From: Trema orientale
Lineage: Eukaryota; Streptophyta; Magnoliopsida; Rosales; Cannabaceae
Length of the DNA stretch: 64,000 nucleotides
Direction of reading: 5' to 3'
Assembly (NCBI GenBank): GCA_002914845.1
Contig: JXTC01000222.1
Coordinates: 169,785 to 233,784, forward strand
Shown here: piece after piece, positions 13,107 to 26,361 of the stretch
Position numbering within the stretch: the stretch's first letter is position 1
How the letters are laid out: the number at the start of each line of letters is the position of its first letter
Translations under genes and position numbers: made by a program
The notes under the pieces: model-generated
What the model was told of the DNA's origin: nothing
Seen by the model: only the letters and a program-made list of their open reading frames with translations
The model's database searches: none

Positions 13107-13725
13107 ACGATTTCCTAATATTTTGTTGAGAATTATTGCTTGACGAACTTAGGGAAAATACTAAAAATATTGTTTAAATTCTAGTGAAATGCCTATTTTA
13201 CCCCTCTATTTTTTGAAATTTAAAAAATATTTCGTAATTTTGCAAGTCGAGTCAAAAAAATCTTTCGTCGACTGATTTTTCTTGACTAACTTTTTGAAAT
13301 TATTATATATACTCTTATTAAATTATATGCATTACGTATGTATCCAAATACTTGCTAATTTAGAATAAAGTGAGTATTTCGTTCTCAAAAAACTTATTAA
13401 CAAGATCCGTTAACGGAATATATTTAATGATAAAGACTTGGTTGAAAATACTCCAATGATAAAGTGGACCAGGAAACTAACTTCCATCTAATAGACAGAC
13501 AAAAAGACTAACAAGCAATTGCCAAGATCCATCGCCTTAACTAAGAACAAATAAAAAGCCGGCAACTTAGCTATAATTAGCCCTTCTTCGGTGACTCTTA
13601 AAATCTCACATTGAATTGTTGTGCAGCTCAAGTCGGCTGCATTCACAAGTTGATGTGGAGTAGTTAGAGGAACTCAATGATATATAGTCGGTCTAACTAA
13701 ATAGTAGTCACCCATGGAAAACAAC
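13107..13725. other. Unannotated spacer between long-LTR elements 1 and 2
   Basis: About 620 bases of AT-rich sequence. No reading frame, repeat or RNA gene was recognised. It may be older host sequence exposed between two LTR insertions. Confidence 0.4.
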
Positions 13726-16700
13726 TGTAAAAGCCTGATTTTTATATGGGTATAATAGTAATTTGTATAAAAGGAAATTAAAATATAATATAATATTTTA
13801 TATAAATAATGGGACTCATTTCTGTTTTTAAATACTACACCCATTATTCTTTCTCTCCCTCACCTGATAACTTTTCCCCTATGTCTCTCTTTCTCGTTAT
13901 TTTTCTTTTTCCTTTCTTTTTCACCTTCTTCCTTCTTCTTTTTCTTCGTAAATTTCCACAAAAAACCAGCCACCGCCATAGATGGCAAGCCCAAGCCTCC
14001 CCAGACCAATGTCGACCCTCCTCAGGCACTAGTTTCCGGCAAATAAGCTCTAGCAAGCAGATTTCTGAGTTTTTTTGGCCATTTTACAAATTAATTTATG
14101 GCATTTATACAATTATTTTTGTAAAGTTATTTTTATGGCCGTAAAACTTATATGAGGTGAAAGAGGAGATTGAACTATGAATAAATATGGTGGTGTTGTG
14201 TTGAAATGACGTCCAGTTTGAGAGCAATCTTAGATTGAAAAATGTGATATTTTTTTAATTCGGGAGTGATATTTTTGCAAAACTAATAGTATTGGACTGA
14301 AGTTTGTTACTATTCAGATTGGGCCTTGGGCTGAGCTTAGAAAAATGTTATTTTTTGAAATATTTATGTAGAACTGACATATTTACAAATAATCAGCAAA
14401 GTTGATATTTTTTAAAATATTTTCAAAAATGATATTTTCCTAAATAGTTCTGTGATAATGATATTTTCTGAAATATTTTCAGAAAAGTAGTATTTTTGTA
14501 AATATCCAACAAAGATGATATTTTTTCAAATACTTTGAAAAAAGTGGACTTTTTAAAATTAATTCCAAAAAGAGATATTTTTGTAATTCTCGGATTCAAA
14601 GCCCGTTTAAAGCTCGGGACGTTGAAACTAAATTCTGACTTCAAATTTGGATTTAGTGAGGTCGAGAAATGCATTTTGATATATAACACTAATATGTTTC
14701 AAAGTGGCACGAATTTTGAGGCTCGTGAATAGTATCATTTTGCATGTCACGATCCGGGTCTCGTCTCAAGTCCCAAATTTGACAAATTATATAACAACCT
14801 AACTATTGTGGTCACTACGAATTTACTGGTGATGTCCATTTCGCATTTTGAGGCTCTGTTGGAAAAGTCGCTTTTCAAAATAAGCTTATGGGATTTCTGA
14901 AATGATAATTCGAGTACCCATATGATCAACGGGAGTTTTTTAAGCGTCGTTAGCTTGGTATAGCTACCATCTTGAGGTAGGGATTACCTAATTTTATATT
15001 TGTTTTGATTTATAATTGCATTATAATTAATTTATGAAAAATCATGATTTACGCAATGGTTTAATAAATTATTGAAACACATTGGATTATACTGAGATTA
15101 GACTTTGTAAATTATTTTAGACTTTGTAGATTTTTCATACATATTTTTAAATTATGATTATAGGATAATGCAGTGGTGCACTGCCCATGTTACATTAAAT
15201 CCCAGAATAATGTCAACTGGGACTATAAAGCATGATTTGATTAATTTTTGGAATGCATGGTTATTGTGAAATGTTACATGTTGTACGTACACCATAGGAT
15301 CACACATTTGTGTTCTATTATTGCATCATGGTAGTTTAGATCACTGGCAAGTTACTCCAGCGCTAGGTGAAAGACCTAGAACCCTGCGCAGTTTTTTGGC
15401 TGACACATCTTATCATGTGTTTTTGGTTTTGATTTTGAATATCTGNTAAATGGATTTTGAAAAAGATATTAACCATAGAGGTTTGGTAAAATTACCTCAA
15501 TTCAAAAAGGTAATTAAATTTCTACTGAGCATGTGAATGCTTACCTCCCTTACTTCTCCTACTTTCAGGTGTTTGTCTATTTGAGATAGTCATCCTGGTG
15601 GCTCGACAAGCTGTGTAGCTTGTACTTGCATACCTACTCTTATCCACTAGTAGGTACCTATACTCTGTTAACGTTCTTTCCTTATTCAATTATTTAGCCA
15701 AGATTATTAAATTTACTAGGTGGATGTATAAGAATGGTTTTGTTGTTAAATTAGAACTTGAAGCTACAAACGAGTTTATGTAACCTATTTTGGACATTGA
15801 ATTAGAGATTTCAACTGAAAATAATTTACTTAAAATTTATGATTTATTAACAAGTTTCCAAATGAATAAATTAGAAGCTTTCTTAAACTTTAATGGATAT
15901 TATTCTTAAGAGACTAAAAGTAATAAGAGTTTTAATAGTTTTGGGATTTGTAATGGTTTGAGGATCAAAATGAAATTCTCTAATATTTGATTTATCCTTA
16001 ATTTCGTTAAATTCATATTTAATCATATTTTAATTTAAAATTACTAAAAGTCACGGTTTTGGATTTCTGGTCATAAAAGAAATGGTATTAGAGCTACAGG
16101 CATCAGATCCGTCTGGGACCTTGCCTATGATATTTTGCTGTTTAAAAGAGATTTTGGAAACGTGTTTGACAAATATCTCGTACATCACTTAGGAATTGAC
16201 TAAATATATTGTCTTTACTCTGATTCGTCCTGCGTCCTTCATTCATCTCCCTAGAGAGAAACTTTGGTATCCTTGGGATAGCCGTATACCAGAAACTCTA
16301 GTCTCAGAAGTGTTAGAATTGGCACGAGACTAGTGGATCCTACTTCTATCAAAAATCTCTGATTCAAGTGGATATTCGTACTTCTTCATCTATATCCATT
16401 CAGGTAATAAGCTATGTGAACCCTATAGTTTCTATGATAGTTATCTCGTGCTTGGTATTTTAAATATCTTCGATTGGATCAACATTTCGTAAATTTTTGG
16501 TGTGTGATTTAACTCTCCCTATTTTTGTATACTTTTAATTACTCGATTCGAGTAATTGGTGATTGATATTCATATTAAAGTATTCGAATTGATGATACTT
16601 TTGCGTGATACATGACTCGTTAATTAATAATTTGGTATAATATATTGAGTTTGCTTAATTGTGACATTGTACTAATGCCATCAAGTTTGGCTTGATATTA

Positions 16701-18150
16701 GTTGAGCATTAGTAGAATAATTGATTTAGTTTTACGCAAGATTCTTTGGTTGTTTGGTCTTGTCTGAATTACTGAATCATGACTGTGTATCCTTGTAAGT
16801 CGTTTACTTGAGATAATTTAATTCGCCTACCTAATACATGCATGCCTAGGTTTACTTATTTTTTCAAGGCGAAACTTTTGGAATTGAAAAACTTTTTCAT
16901 GATTAATACATGAAGAAAAATTTTCACTAATTGAAAAATGGATTTATGTGTCTAGATGTGGTTTTCATTCGGTCTTATATTTTCTTTCTAAAGATATCGG
17001 CTTTGTAATACTTGGAAGAAAAATTATTTAATTATTGGTAATTTAATCAAACTTAGAACTTTCTTACATGGTTTTGGTGATTTTTAAATCTCAAATTAGT
17101 TAAGTATGTTTTGAAACGAAGTAGGCTGTTATGTTTGATTAATTACATGTCTTTATTTTCAAGAGAACCATGAATATTTTAAATTTAAATATTGAATAGA
17201 TAAAAGTAATTCACTTTTTCAATGGGTGTATAGCGTTAAAAGCTTATTTGCTATTTAAAATTAGATTTTGTAAACTGCACTATTGTAAAGGTTGAATCTT
17301 GATGTAAATAAATATTTAGTTATGGTATTCAATTAATCTTCATCTATATTTGTTAGTGAGAGTTGGAGAATTCTTAGACCAAGAAAATTTTTATACAATT
17401 AAAGTTCCAAAGTGTCTTTCTAATTTTGAATGTAGTAACATATTCTTAGTACTTGACTAACATATATATTTATAAGTTAATTTGGAACTGAACATGGGAT
17501 ATTTATAGAAAACTTTTACGTGGCAACTTTGAGAAACGAGTTTGATTTATTAGAAAAGTTTTTGTACAAATTAATGCAGTATAAATGTAAATTTTTGGAA
17601 GAAATATGTATGTGTCAAGAATGTCATATTTATAATATCTTGTTACATGAATTTTGCTAAGTAAAACTTCGTCATAGTATTCGATTTGGAATCTTGTGTG
17701 AATGGAGAAACTTTAAATTTTGAATCTTAGTTGGAAGTTTTGAAAAATCTTATCGTTATTATGGTTTGATGTGCCTTGTTAATTAAACATGTATATGCTT
17801 CTAAGTTTTTATTTATACATATGACCTATTTTAGTGATGTATATATGATGCTGGTGAATTTTGGATTGTTAAATCCATGTTGAGAAATAGATAATTTTTA
17901 ATTGGTTAAGTCAAGTTGGGTTGACCTTACCTTGGTGGTCTCGATTAGATAATTGAGCACTTATATGGTTGATTTAATTTGGTATCCTAAGTGTGGAGAA
18001 CTCCAAGTATTGGAGACTTGTGACGATATATCATTTGAGTTCCAAATGGAAATAATTTGGTTTTAAATACTCAAGACTTGAAAGGACTTAGGTGGTACAT
18101 AATAATGCATGACATTTTCATTAGAACTTTTAAAATTCAACTTTTGCCGC
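13726..18150 (+). mobile_element. Long-LTR element 2, 5' LTR plus part of the internal region
   Basis: This is a second fossil of the same family. The LTR (13726-16078, about 2.35 kb) starts TGTAAAAGCC and ends at a decayed GGTCATAAAA where other copies have GGTCGTGACA. A primer-site-like TGGTATTAGAGC follows at 16083. The internal part parallels 9145-11080 of element 1 segment by segment to about 18150, where the similarity stops; no 3' LTR was found. Internal LTR landmarks shared with element 1 and the other copies are a run of 'gatattttcctaaatat'-like short repeats (14340-14590), the 'gttagcttggtatagctacc' block (about 14948-14967) and an AT-rich tail. No coding domains are visible. Confidence 0.55.
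14340..14590. repeat. Degenerate short tandem repeats inside the LTR
   Basis: Units of roughly 35-48 bp built on 'ATGATATTTTCCTAAATA' and 'CAGAAAAGTGATATTTTT' words recur here and at the matching place in the other LTR copies (7370-7460 and 21240-21450). They are a family feature of this LTR. Confidence 0.55.
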
Positions 18151-19798
18151 TAGTTGAAAATCCGTCGGAACGGCCAGGAAAGGCGGCACAACAAGTTCAA
18201 CTGTGGTCAAAATTTTTCAATCCTAGTCAAGTGGAGACACAGCCGAGATGGGGATCGGGACCGACGGTGACGGAATGCAACAGGTGGTGGTGGTGATTGA
18301 CGTAATTTGGGATTTGTTGGACAAGAATGTATTTTAGGATTTGTTGAGGAATAAGTTATCCAAATAAATTTACATGTGTGTGAGATGACAATAAATATTA
18401 GTTTTGAAAATATTTATAGGTGAATTCCTTTTTTCATCATGACGGACATTGTAGACCACAGAATAACTCATAATTTTGTCCACCTCATATCAAATGTAGA
18501 AGGGTTTAATTTTTACTCCTGAATATATGCAGCATTGCCTTATAACTTTGGTCCTCGAATTACAAAATTTTGCACCCTTTCTGCTGAACTAAATTCATAA
18601 TTTCGCGAAAAGGATATGCGAGAATTTGTTGATGAAAAAAAAAAGATACATATGTTTTGATAATTGAAAAAGATACATATGTTAGTCATAAGTAAATTGT
18701 CCTTGAAATTATATATTCGTTATCAACCATTAATAATTTGAAGGACGAATAAAATAGGGTGTACGGCTGGAGACTTCAATGCACTGAAATAATAACTATA
18801 GGGAGAAAAAAAAATCAAGAAAATTAGTAAGTCTGCAACTTTTCTTACTATTAATTTTCAAGATAATCCCATTTTGGCCCCCATATTATAGCCCTAAGCC
18901 CATTTTTGACACAGAATTTCAAGAACTTCCTATTTCAGTACCATCTATATAATTGACTATTTCAGTTCACCCATTCATCACTTTAGCATTTATAAATAAG
19001 TAACTTATAACTTCATGTGACCATCAATGCCGGTTTTGTGGCAAATGTTAATCAAGACCCACAAACTAGCTAAGATAGTTTTTTGTTTAGACAATAATTT
19101 GAAATGGATGGAGATTGTCCGAGTATTTCTCCTGTCGTTTTAGAGAATTAATTCTATCTTCGAAAAATGTTTATGAGTTTTCCATATATTAAGGAAATAA
19201 AAAAATCGTTCTCACGGTGATAATTTTTTTTTTTGGGGGTGCTGTTAGACTGTTACGTGCTCGTATGATATACTTGAAAATTGCTTTGATGAGATTTGAA
19301 AAGGTTGGCAGATTTTGCATCGATAAAATATGAATAGGGAAATCTACAACTAGAGGTCTACTAAATCCTTGTGATGAAAAATGGGACTCACTCATTAATG
19401 TTTTCAAAACTAACCACAATTGCCATGTTAGACATGTAAAATTACTTAGATACCCTATTTCTTCAACAAATTTCAAACTATTTTAGCTAACACCATTGGG
19501 CCCGATCCCGACCCCGGAGGTAGCGCCGCCGCTCAACTAGGGTCGAAACGTTTCGACTGTGGTCGAACTTGTTCAGGAAGTAGATTATAAAAATAATCTG
19601 AAAAAACAATTACCAAAAGCCTGTTATAGCATAATTTATTCCATAATTAGACTCTAAAACCATTGCAATAGTTTTAAAATGTGGAATATATACTCAAACA
19701 GTGATTTTATAAAATTACTACTAATAGATATAAATAAAATTACTATCGATAGGTATAATTATTCTATTTTTGTTTTCCATTCTTAAAATCCTCTTTTG
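18151..19798. other. Unassigned stretch holding an inverted repeat pair
   Basis: No gene was recognised. The ends hold an inverted pair: 18184-18265 and 19500-19575. Read in the same sense, both carry AACAAGTTC, GTC-AAA, TTTC-A-CCTAGT and a G-rich GGG-TCGGGA run, about 70 percent alike by eye over about 75 bp. The AT-rich interior and the minus-strand frame at 19189-19476 show nothing recognisable. No target duplication flanks the pair. Confidence 0.4.
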
Positions 19799-20473
19799 CA
19801 CTAGAAGAAATGAGAGCTTTCCTACCACATTTCAAACATCGCGTCGGGAAATGGAAAAATACCGATGCATAGTAACCAAATGCATCGGTAAAAAGGTGTT
19901 TAAAAAATAAAATATTAATGTGCTATAGTGACGTGCCATGCACCAGCAAAGATTGTCTATGGTGACAGGTTTCAAACTGTGAGTCGCAAAATGTTTCGCA
20001 CGAAAAGGTGTGATCTTTTGGCCTTTTTTTTTTAATCTATGTTGACCCTTAGAAAATGAAGCATCGCGAAAAGGTCTGGCTATAGTATTGCCAACGCTTT
20101 ATAACGCGTCTGGAAAGAAATAAATTATTTTCAAATAAAAAATTGTTTGTTAAAATTTTTAATTCCCCCAAAACAACGACGTTTTGAGGGAATAAGAGAA
20201 ACTTCTCGACTTCTGCCGATGCATTGAAACACATCAGGATAGGGTTTCTAAGGATGAAATCTTAGAAACCCTCTTGTTTGTACTCTTTCATCCTCATCTC
20301 TCTCTCTCTCTCTCTCTCTCTCTTCCCTTCTTATCTGCACCCTCTCGTCTCTCATCTCTCTCTCTCTGTCCGAATGTTCTCTTCTCTGTCTTTCTCTTTT
20401 ACTCTTTCGGTCTCTTTCTCTCTTACTCTCTTCGTCTCTATTTCCATAAAAACCTATATTTTTCGAGGTAATT
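19799..20473 (+). mobile_element. CACTA-like transposon end
   Basis: The segment opens with CACTAGAAGAAATGAG, the form of a CACTA (En/Spm) terminus, and continues with subterminal motifs typical of that superfamily: CCGATGCAT and its complement ATGCATCGG at 19862-19892, a further CCGATGCAT at about 20218, and 'gcatcgcg' and 'gcgtctgg' words between. A perfect 12-bp hairpin (AGGGTTTCTAAG with its complement, 8-nt loop) lies at 20241-20272, followed by a (TC)n run. The element is interrupted by the LTR at 20474. No matching TAGTG end or transposase was found, so this is one terminus only. Confidence 0.5.
20296..20323. repeat. (TC)n microsatellite
   Basis: About 14 perfect TC units within the CACTA-like segment, with looser pyrimidine-rich sequence to about 20445. 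Confidence 0.9.
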
Positions 20474-22944
20474 TTTGCCTAAAAGAATAATTAAAAAAAT
20501 TAAAATATAATATAATATTTTATATAAGTGGTGGACCTACTTTTGTTTTTAAATGCAACACTCCTTCCCTTCATTCTTTCCCACACCCGACACCCTTCTC
20601 TCTCTCTCTCTGCTTTTTCTTTTTCCTTTCTTCCCTCAACTATGGCCAAACCACCAACTTCTCTCTTCTCTCCATGCGTAACCATAAGGAAACAGTTAGC
20701 ACGAGCCTTGCTATCTTACTCCTTGCCATACCACCTTTAAGATCTGACCTCTTTTGACTTGATTGGTTGTCAGAATATAGAGTTATAGGCAGTCAAACTA
20801 GGCCAAATGACCACAAAATGAAAACGACCGCGAAAGTTTCCGACGCCACTGTGCAGCAGTCTGGCCACTTGGAGGGTTGCCACTGGTCTCTTTCAATTCC
20901 TCTCATCAGGAACATCCATTCAAGACCCTTCTCACGTCCTAGTTCGCTGCCCGTGAGCATTTTGTAACTTTCCTTATTTTTTGGTTTGTGTCATTTTTAT
21001 AATTATTTTTGAGAAGTTATTTTTATGGTCATGAAAGTTATATGAGTTGATAGAGAAGACTGAATCATGAATAAATATGGTAGTATCGTGTTGAATCGAA
21101 ATTCGGTTTGACAGAAATCTTAAATTGAAAAAAAATGAAATTTTCTTAATTCGGGACAAAAAGTGATACTTTTGCAAAACTGAATAGTATTGGACTGAAG
21201 TCTGTTACTATTCAGATTGAGCCTTGGACTGAGATTAAAAAGCTGTTATTTTCCGAACTATTTAGGCAAAAATAATATTTTTACAAATAATCAACAAAGT
21301 TGATTTTTTTTCGAATATTTTCGAAAATGATATTTTCCTAAATAATTCTGTGACAATGACATTTTCTGAAATATTTCAGAAAAGTGATACTTTTTTAAAT
21401 ATTCAGCAAAGATGATTTGTTTTCTAAATACTCTGGAAAAGTGGTATTTTCGTATTGAGTGAGGTCAAGAAATGAGTTTTGATATATAACATCAATATAT
21501 TTCGAAGTGGCATGAATTCTAAGGTTCGTGAATAATGTTATTTTGCATCGGCCCGAGACCTAAATTTGAAAAATGATATGTCTAACCTAGCTATTTTGAA
21601 CGCTAAGAATATAATGGTGATGTCTATATCTCATTTTGAGGCTCTATTAGAAAAGTCACTTTTTAAAGTGAGTTTACGGGAATTCCGAAACGACCTTCGA
21701 AGCACCTAAGTGACCAACAAGAGTTTTTTCAGGCATCGTTAGCTTGGTATAGCTACCATCTCGAGGTAAGGATTCAATTACCTAGTTTTATAACTACTTT
21801 GATTTATAATTGCATTATAATTATTTTATGAAAAATTGTGGTTTACGCGGTGATTTAATAAATTATGGAAACACATTGGATTATACTGGGATTAGACTTT
21901 GTTGAATTTTATACATATTTTTAAATTATGATTATAGGGTAACACAGCAGTGTGCTATCCATGTTACCCAGAATAATGCAAAGTGAGGATTTAAATCATG
22001 ATTTGATTAATTCTTGGATGCATGGTTATTGTGAACTATTACATGTTGTACATATCATAGGATCACACATTTGAGTTCTATTATTGCATCATGGTAGTTT
22101 AGATCACTGGCGAGTTACTGTAGTGCTAAGTAAATAACATAGGCCCCTACGAAGGTTTTTGGCTAACGCACCTTCAGTTAGTGTTAGAATGCTGGATATC
22201 TTTGGTAATAGGTATTACAGGGCCGCAGTGAAGGGATAAGAGTTCACTCATTTATATTGGTTGATGTATGATATGCACAATCATGTGTTTCTAGTTTTTA
22301 GTTTTGAATATATGATTATTCTGGATGTCAATTATTTTTTAAAGTTGGTTTATAAATGGCTTTTAAAAAAGGTATTAACCATGTAAGTTTGGTAAAAACT
22401 GCATCAATTCAAAAAAGTAATTGAATTTCTACTAAGCATGAGAATGCTCACCCCCAATACTTCTCCCACTTTCAGGTGCTTAACTATTTGAGATATTCAT
22501 TCTGATGATTAGATAAGCTGTGTAGCTTATACTTGCATTCCTACTCCCTAGTGGGTGTCTATACTCTATTAACCTTCTTTCCTTGTTCAATTATTTAGCC
22601 AAGATTGGTAAATTTACTAAGTGGATGTATGAGGATAGTTTTATTATTATTTTGAGTGCTTGAAACTACAAGTAATTTTATGTAACCTATTTTGGACATT
22701 GAATTTATGATGTAATAAAAGTTTATAATTAAATTAATTGGAAACTTTCTTAAAGTTTAATGGATATTACTCTAAAGTAATTAAAACTAATAAGAGTTTT
22801 AATAGTTATGAAATTTATAATGATTTCAGGACCAAAATGAAATTCTCTTTTATTTGATTTCTCCTTAATTTTGTAAAATTAATACTTAACTATATTTTCA
22901 CTAAAATTACTAAAAGTCACGGCTTTGGATTTCCAGTAGTGACA
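20474..22944 (+). mobile_element. Long LTR of the element 1/2 family, probably solo
   Basis: This fossil LTR is collinear with 13726-16078: the left end shares AAAATATAATATAATATTTTA, a pyrimidine-rich segment, the short 'atattttcctaaata' repeats, the 'gttagcttggtatagctacc' block (about 21740-21759) and the AT-rich tail. It ends at 22944 in TAGTGACA, equivalent to GGTCGTGACA in a sister copy. No primer site follows and no partner LTR was found, so it is best read as a solo LTR. The left edge is decayed, about 20474, and no target duplication is clear. Confidence 0.55.
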
Positions 22945-23140
22945 ATCTCCGATATCTCATCTCTCTCTTCCTCTCTTTAATTTTTTTTAAATGTTTTTAA
23001 AAATTTTGATCTAATACTGTTTTTTTTCATTTTGTTATTGTACGTAGTTTGGGCATTCTCTGCCTCTTAGGTTTTCATTCAAGAAGCAAAAAGGTTAGTA
23101 TATTAGGCATTCTTTTCTTTAAATGTTTATTGGTTAGTAT
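22945..23140. other. Flank of the outer Copia insertion, left side
   Basis: AT- and pyrimidine-rich sequence between the solo LTR and the Copia element, with no feature recognised. Its last five bases (AGTAT, 23136-23140) are the left target-site duplication of the Copia insertion. Confidence 0.5.
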
Positions 23141-23425
23141 TGTCAAAGTAAATTTGTGCTTTTACCTTCAACAAATCTAGGCACAATATTTTGTATATTC
23201 TTAGCAATTTTATTCATTCATTTTTTATTGTACAGTTGTCTTTGAGGATATATTTTCTAGAAAGTGCATAGCTGTATTTTATTATAATTGCTCTAACAGT
23301 AGGATATGTCATTACACCTTTCCATGTACATATTATTTCTAAAACTATAAATATAGGATATCTATCTCAATTGAGATAGAACCCATTTCAACAATATTTA
23401 TTTGATATATTTCATTGTATTGACA
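23141..23425 (+). repeat. 5' LTR of the outer Copia element
   Basis: The 285-bp LTR starts TGTCAAAG and ends TTGACA. A TATA-like CTATAAATATAGG lies at about 23344. It pairs with 39886-40168. Confidence 0.85.
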
Positions 23426-23438
23426 TGGTACCAGAGCC
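23426..23438 (+). other. Primer-binding site of the outer Copia element
   Basis: TGGTACCAGAGCC directly follows the LTR, the expected site for the initiator Met tRNA 3' end in plant Copia elements. Confidence 0.75.
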
Positions 23439-25235
23439 ATCTGAGAGAAAAGATTCTTGAGAAAAGTTTTTTTTTTTTTTTAATAACATCAAATGGGTTG
23501 TGCAGTTCTCTTCGTTGAGATACTGAGCATTTTTTTTTTTTGCTTTCTCATCAGGGACCTGGTTTTCTGAGTTCTCAATCTTGGTCTAGAGTGCATCATT
23601 TCGGGTATGTAGTGTGTTTTTAAAATTACATTTACAACGTCCGAGAAATCAGAAATCTTGTCTATTAAATTCAACAGAAAAAAAACTATTTTTCCTACGA
23701 ATTTAAAATTCGTATGTTTGTGAAAGGAAAGGACTTGTGGAGGTATTGTGATGGTTCTATTTCAAAACCTAAAGATGGAACTGATAGTACAAAAATAACA
23801 CTTTGGAATTTAAATAAGTTATTAGTTGGATTTTATCTTCTTTAGATGCTCATATTATTCTTACTTTGAGATCTTTTCATCATGCTAAAGATATATAGAA
23901 TTATTTAAAGAAAGTTTATCTTTAAGAAAATTCTGCTAGACATTTCCAACTTGAAACAAAATTATCTGAATATTGTCAAGGCATTTTGTGAATACAAGAA
24001 TATTATTCTAGTTTTATGAATTTGCGGGCTGAACACAAAAGATTAGTTTATTCTACTGTTTCACCTGAGGGGTTATCTACTTTACAACAAGTACATGAAG
24101 TTACTCAATGAGATTAGTTTCTTACGAAACTTAGATGTGAATTTAAAACACTTCGTGGTAATTTAATGTCTAGATGTCCTTCACAATCTTTGGATGTATG
24201 TTTTGTGAAGAACAACGTATTATAACTCAAAGTGTCATTGATCAAAAGAACAATCAGGTGCCTAATTCGGTGGAGGCAGCATTTGCAACTCCATCTAAGG
24301 CTCGAGACATGAGTAAAGTACAATGTTATAGCTGCAACGAATATGGTCATATTGCTAACCAATGGAGAAAAAAAATTTGCAACTACTATAAGAAGACTGG
24401 ACATCTGATTGTGGAATGTCGATGACGACACTAAATCGAGCACCTCAAGCTTTACATGTTGCTACTTCTCAACCTGATTCCACAAGTCTCACTCCTGAGG
24501 TTGTAAAACAAATGATTATTTCAGCATTCTCTGTCTTTGGTATTTCAGGTAAACAAACTTCATCTCTTTGTTACATTGACTCTGGTGCACCTAATCACAT
24601 GATCTCTTCCACAACACCTCTTCTTAATGTAAAACCATTCATGGGGAATCTCAAAATTCAAACTGCAAATGGAGAAAACATGCCTATTAAATCACTTGGT
24701 GATACTTTGCATACTTTGCCTTTAAAAAATGTTTTTCATGTACCACGTATAACGTCCAATCTAATTTCTATTGTTCAATTAGTTGACGATAACTGCAAAG
24801 TTTTGTTTTTTTCACAATCTGGTTGTGCAGGACTAGAAAACAGGAAAAGTGATAGGGAAAGGACTTAAAAGTGGAAGACTGTTTACTTTAAACTTGACTT
24901 GCTATCCTAAGAATAAATCTTTATTTTCCTTGTTATGTTCTATTTATGTTTCTTCATGTCACGTGTGGCATAAACGTTTAGGTCATCCAAATTCAAAAAC
25001 ATTATTATACTTATTGAAAAATGATTTGTTTGTTTATAAAGATTTTGTCGCTTCTTCAGATGTGTTGTTTAATTATGTTAGTTGCAAACTTGGAAAAAGC
25101 AAAAATCTTCCATTTTCAATTCGACAAAATAATGTTGAACATTATTTTGATTTAGTTCATACAGATGTACGGGGAAAATTTCATTTTCCTTCTCATTCTT
25201 GCCAAAAATTTTCGTTTCATTTATTGATGATTATA

Positions 25236-26361
25236 TGTTATCCCAAGATCAGCTAATCCAAGAGGGGGGGTGAATTGGGTTTTAAAAACTTTTGCAAACT
25301 TTTTAAATAATACAATTAGAATATGCAAATAATGAACAAGGCAAGTAAAAATATCAAGTAAACAAATACAATCTCAAAGTAAAATAAATTAAAGAGGTAG
25401 AGATAGAGAGATTGCAAACGCTATTTTTACGANNNNNNNNNNNNNNNNNNNNNNNNNNNNNNNNNNNNNNNNNNNNNNNNNNNNNNNNNNNNNNNNNNNN
25501 NNNNNNNNNNNNNNNNNNNNNNNNNNNNNNNNNNNNNNNNNNNNNNNNNNNNNNNNNNNNNNNNNNNNNNNNNNNNNNNNNNNNNNNNNNNNNNNNNNNN
25601 NNNNNNNNNNNNNNNNNNNNNNNNNNNNNNNNNNNNNNNNNNNNNNNNNNNNNNNNNNNNNNNNNNNNNNNNNNNNNNNNNNNNNNNNNNNNNNNNNNNN
25701 NNNNNNNNNNNNNNNNNNNNNNNNNNNNNNNNNNNNNNNNNNNNNNNNNNNNNNNNNNNNNNNNNNNNNNNNNNNNNNNNNNNNNNNNNNNNNNNNNNNN
25801 NNNNNNNNNNNNNNNNNNNNNNNNNNNNNNNNNNNNNNNNNNAATATTTAGACTATTGCAAACTTGTTTTAGTTTCAAAAGATATTTAATAACAATTTAA
25901 AGAGTACTTATACCAAAACAAATTTTAGTTTGCAAACGAAAAATCTCTTTTTGTCTTAAATCATGTTTTCAAGTAAATTTGTAACTTTTTAAAGATCATA
26001 GGACTTATTTTAAAAGTGTAAAATTAATTTTTCAAATCAAATAAATATTTTGAAAATAGTTTAAGAGCTTTGGTTTGAAAAATCCTTTTGTTAGAAAATT
26101 TGAGCCTATAAAAGATCATAATATGTGCATACATAAATTCTCATACAAGACTAAATATTTTTACCCTTTTTCTAACTATGTCTTGTATCTTTGATCTTGA
26201 TAATATTCGTGCTTCAAGCTCTTATCTCCATAATCCATCTTGAGTATCATTTGTGATTTATTCATCAATTTTGCTACATACTCAAGTAGATCATTAGTCC
26301 TAAATCATATGTTTTTTAATATCAAAATATGAGTATAAGATTGAAACCTAAAATGTCAACA
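25236..26361 (-). repeat. 3' LTR of the nested Sirevirus (contains assembly gap)
   Basis: It matches 33502-33910 and 37229-37451. On the plus strand it runs TGTTATCCC to GTCAACA. About 410 bases inside are unknown. Confidence 0.85.
25433..25842. other. Assembly gap (N run)
   Basis: 410 unknown bases within the 3' LTR of the nested Sirevirus. Open frames that cross it are meaningless. Confidence 0.99.

Noticed and set aside
13809-14144. Plus-strand frame of 111 codons
   Set aside because: It lies in the pyrimidine-rich part of an LTR and the equivalent frame is not kept in the other LTR copies.
25354-25900. Long open frames crossing N runs (also at 36765-37333)
   Set aside because: They are open only because unknown bases contain no stop codons.
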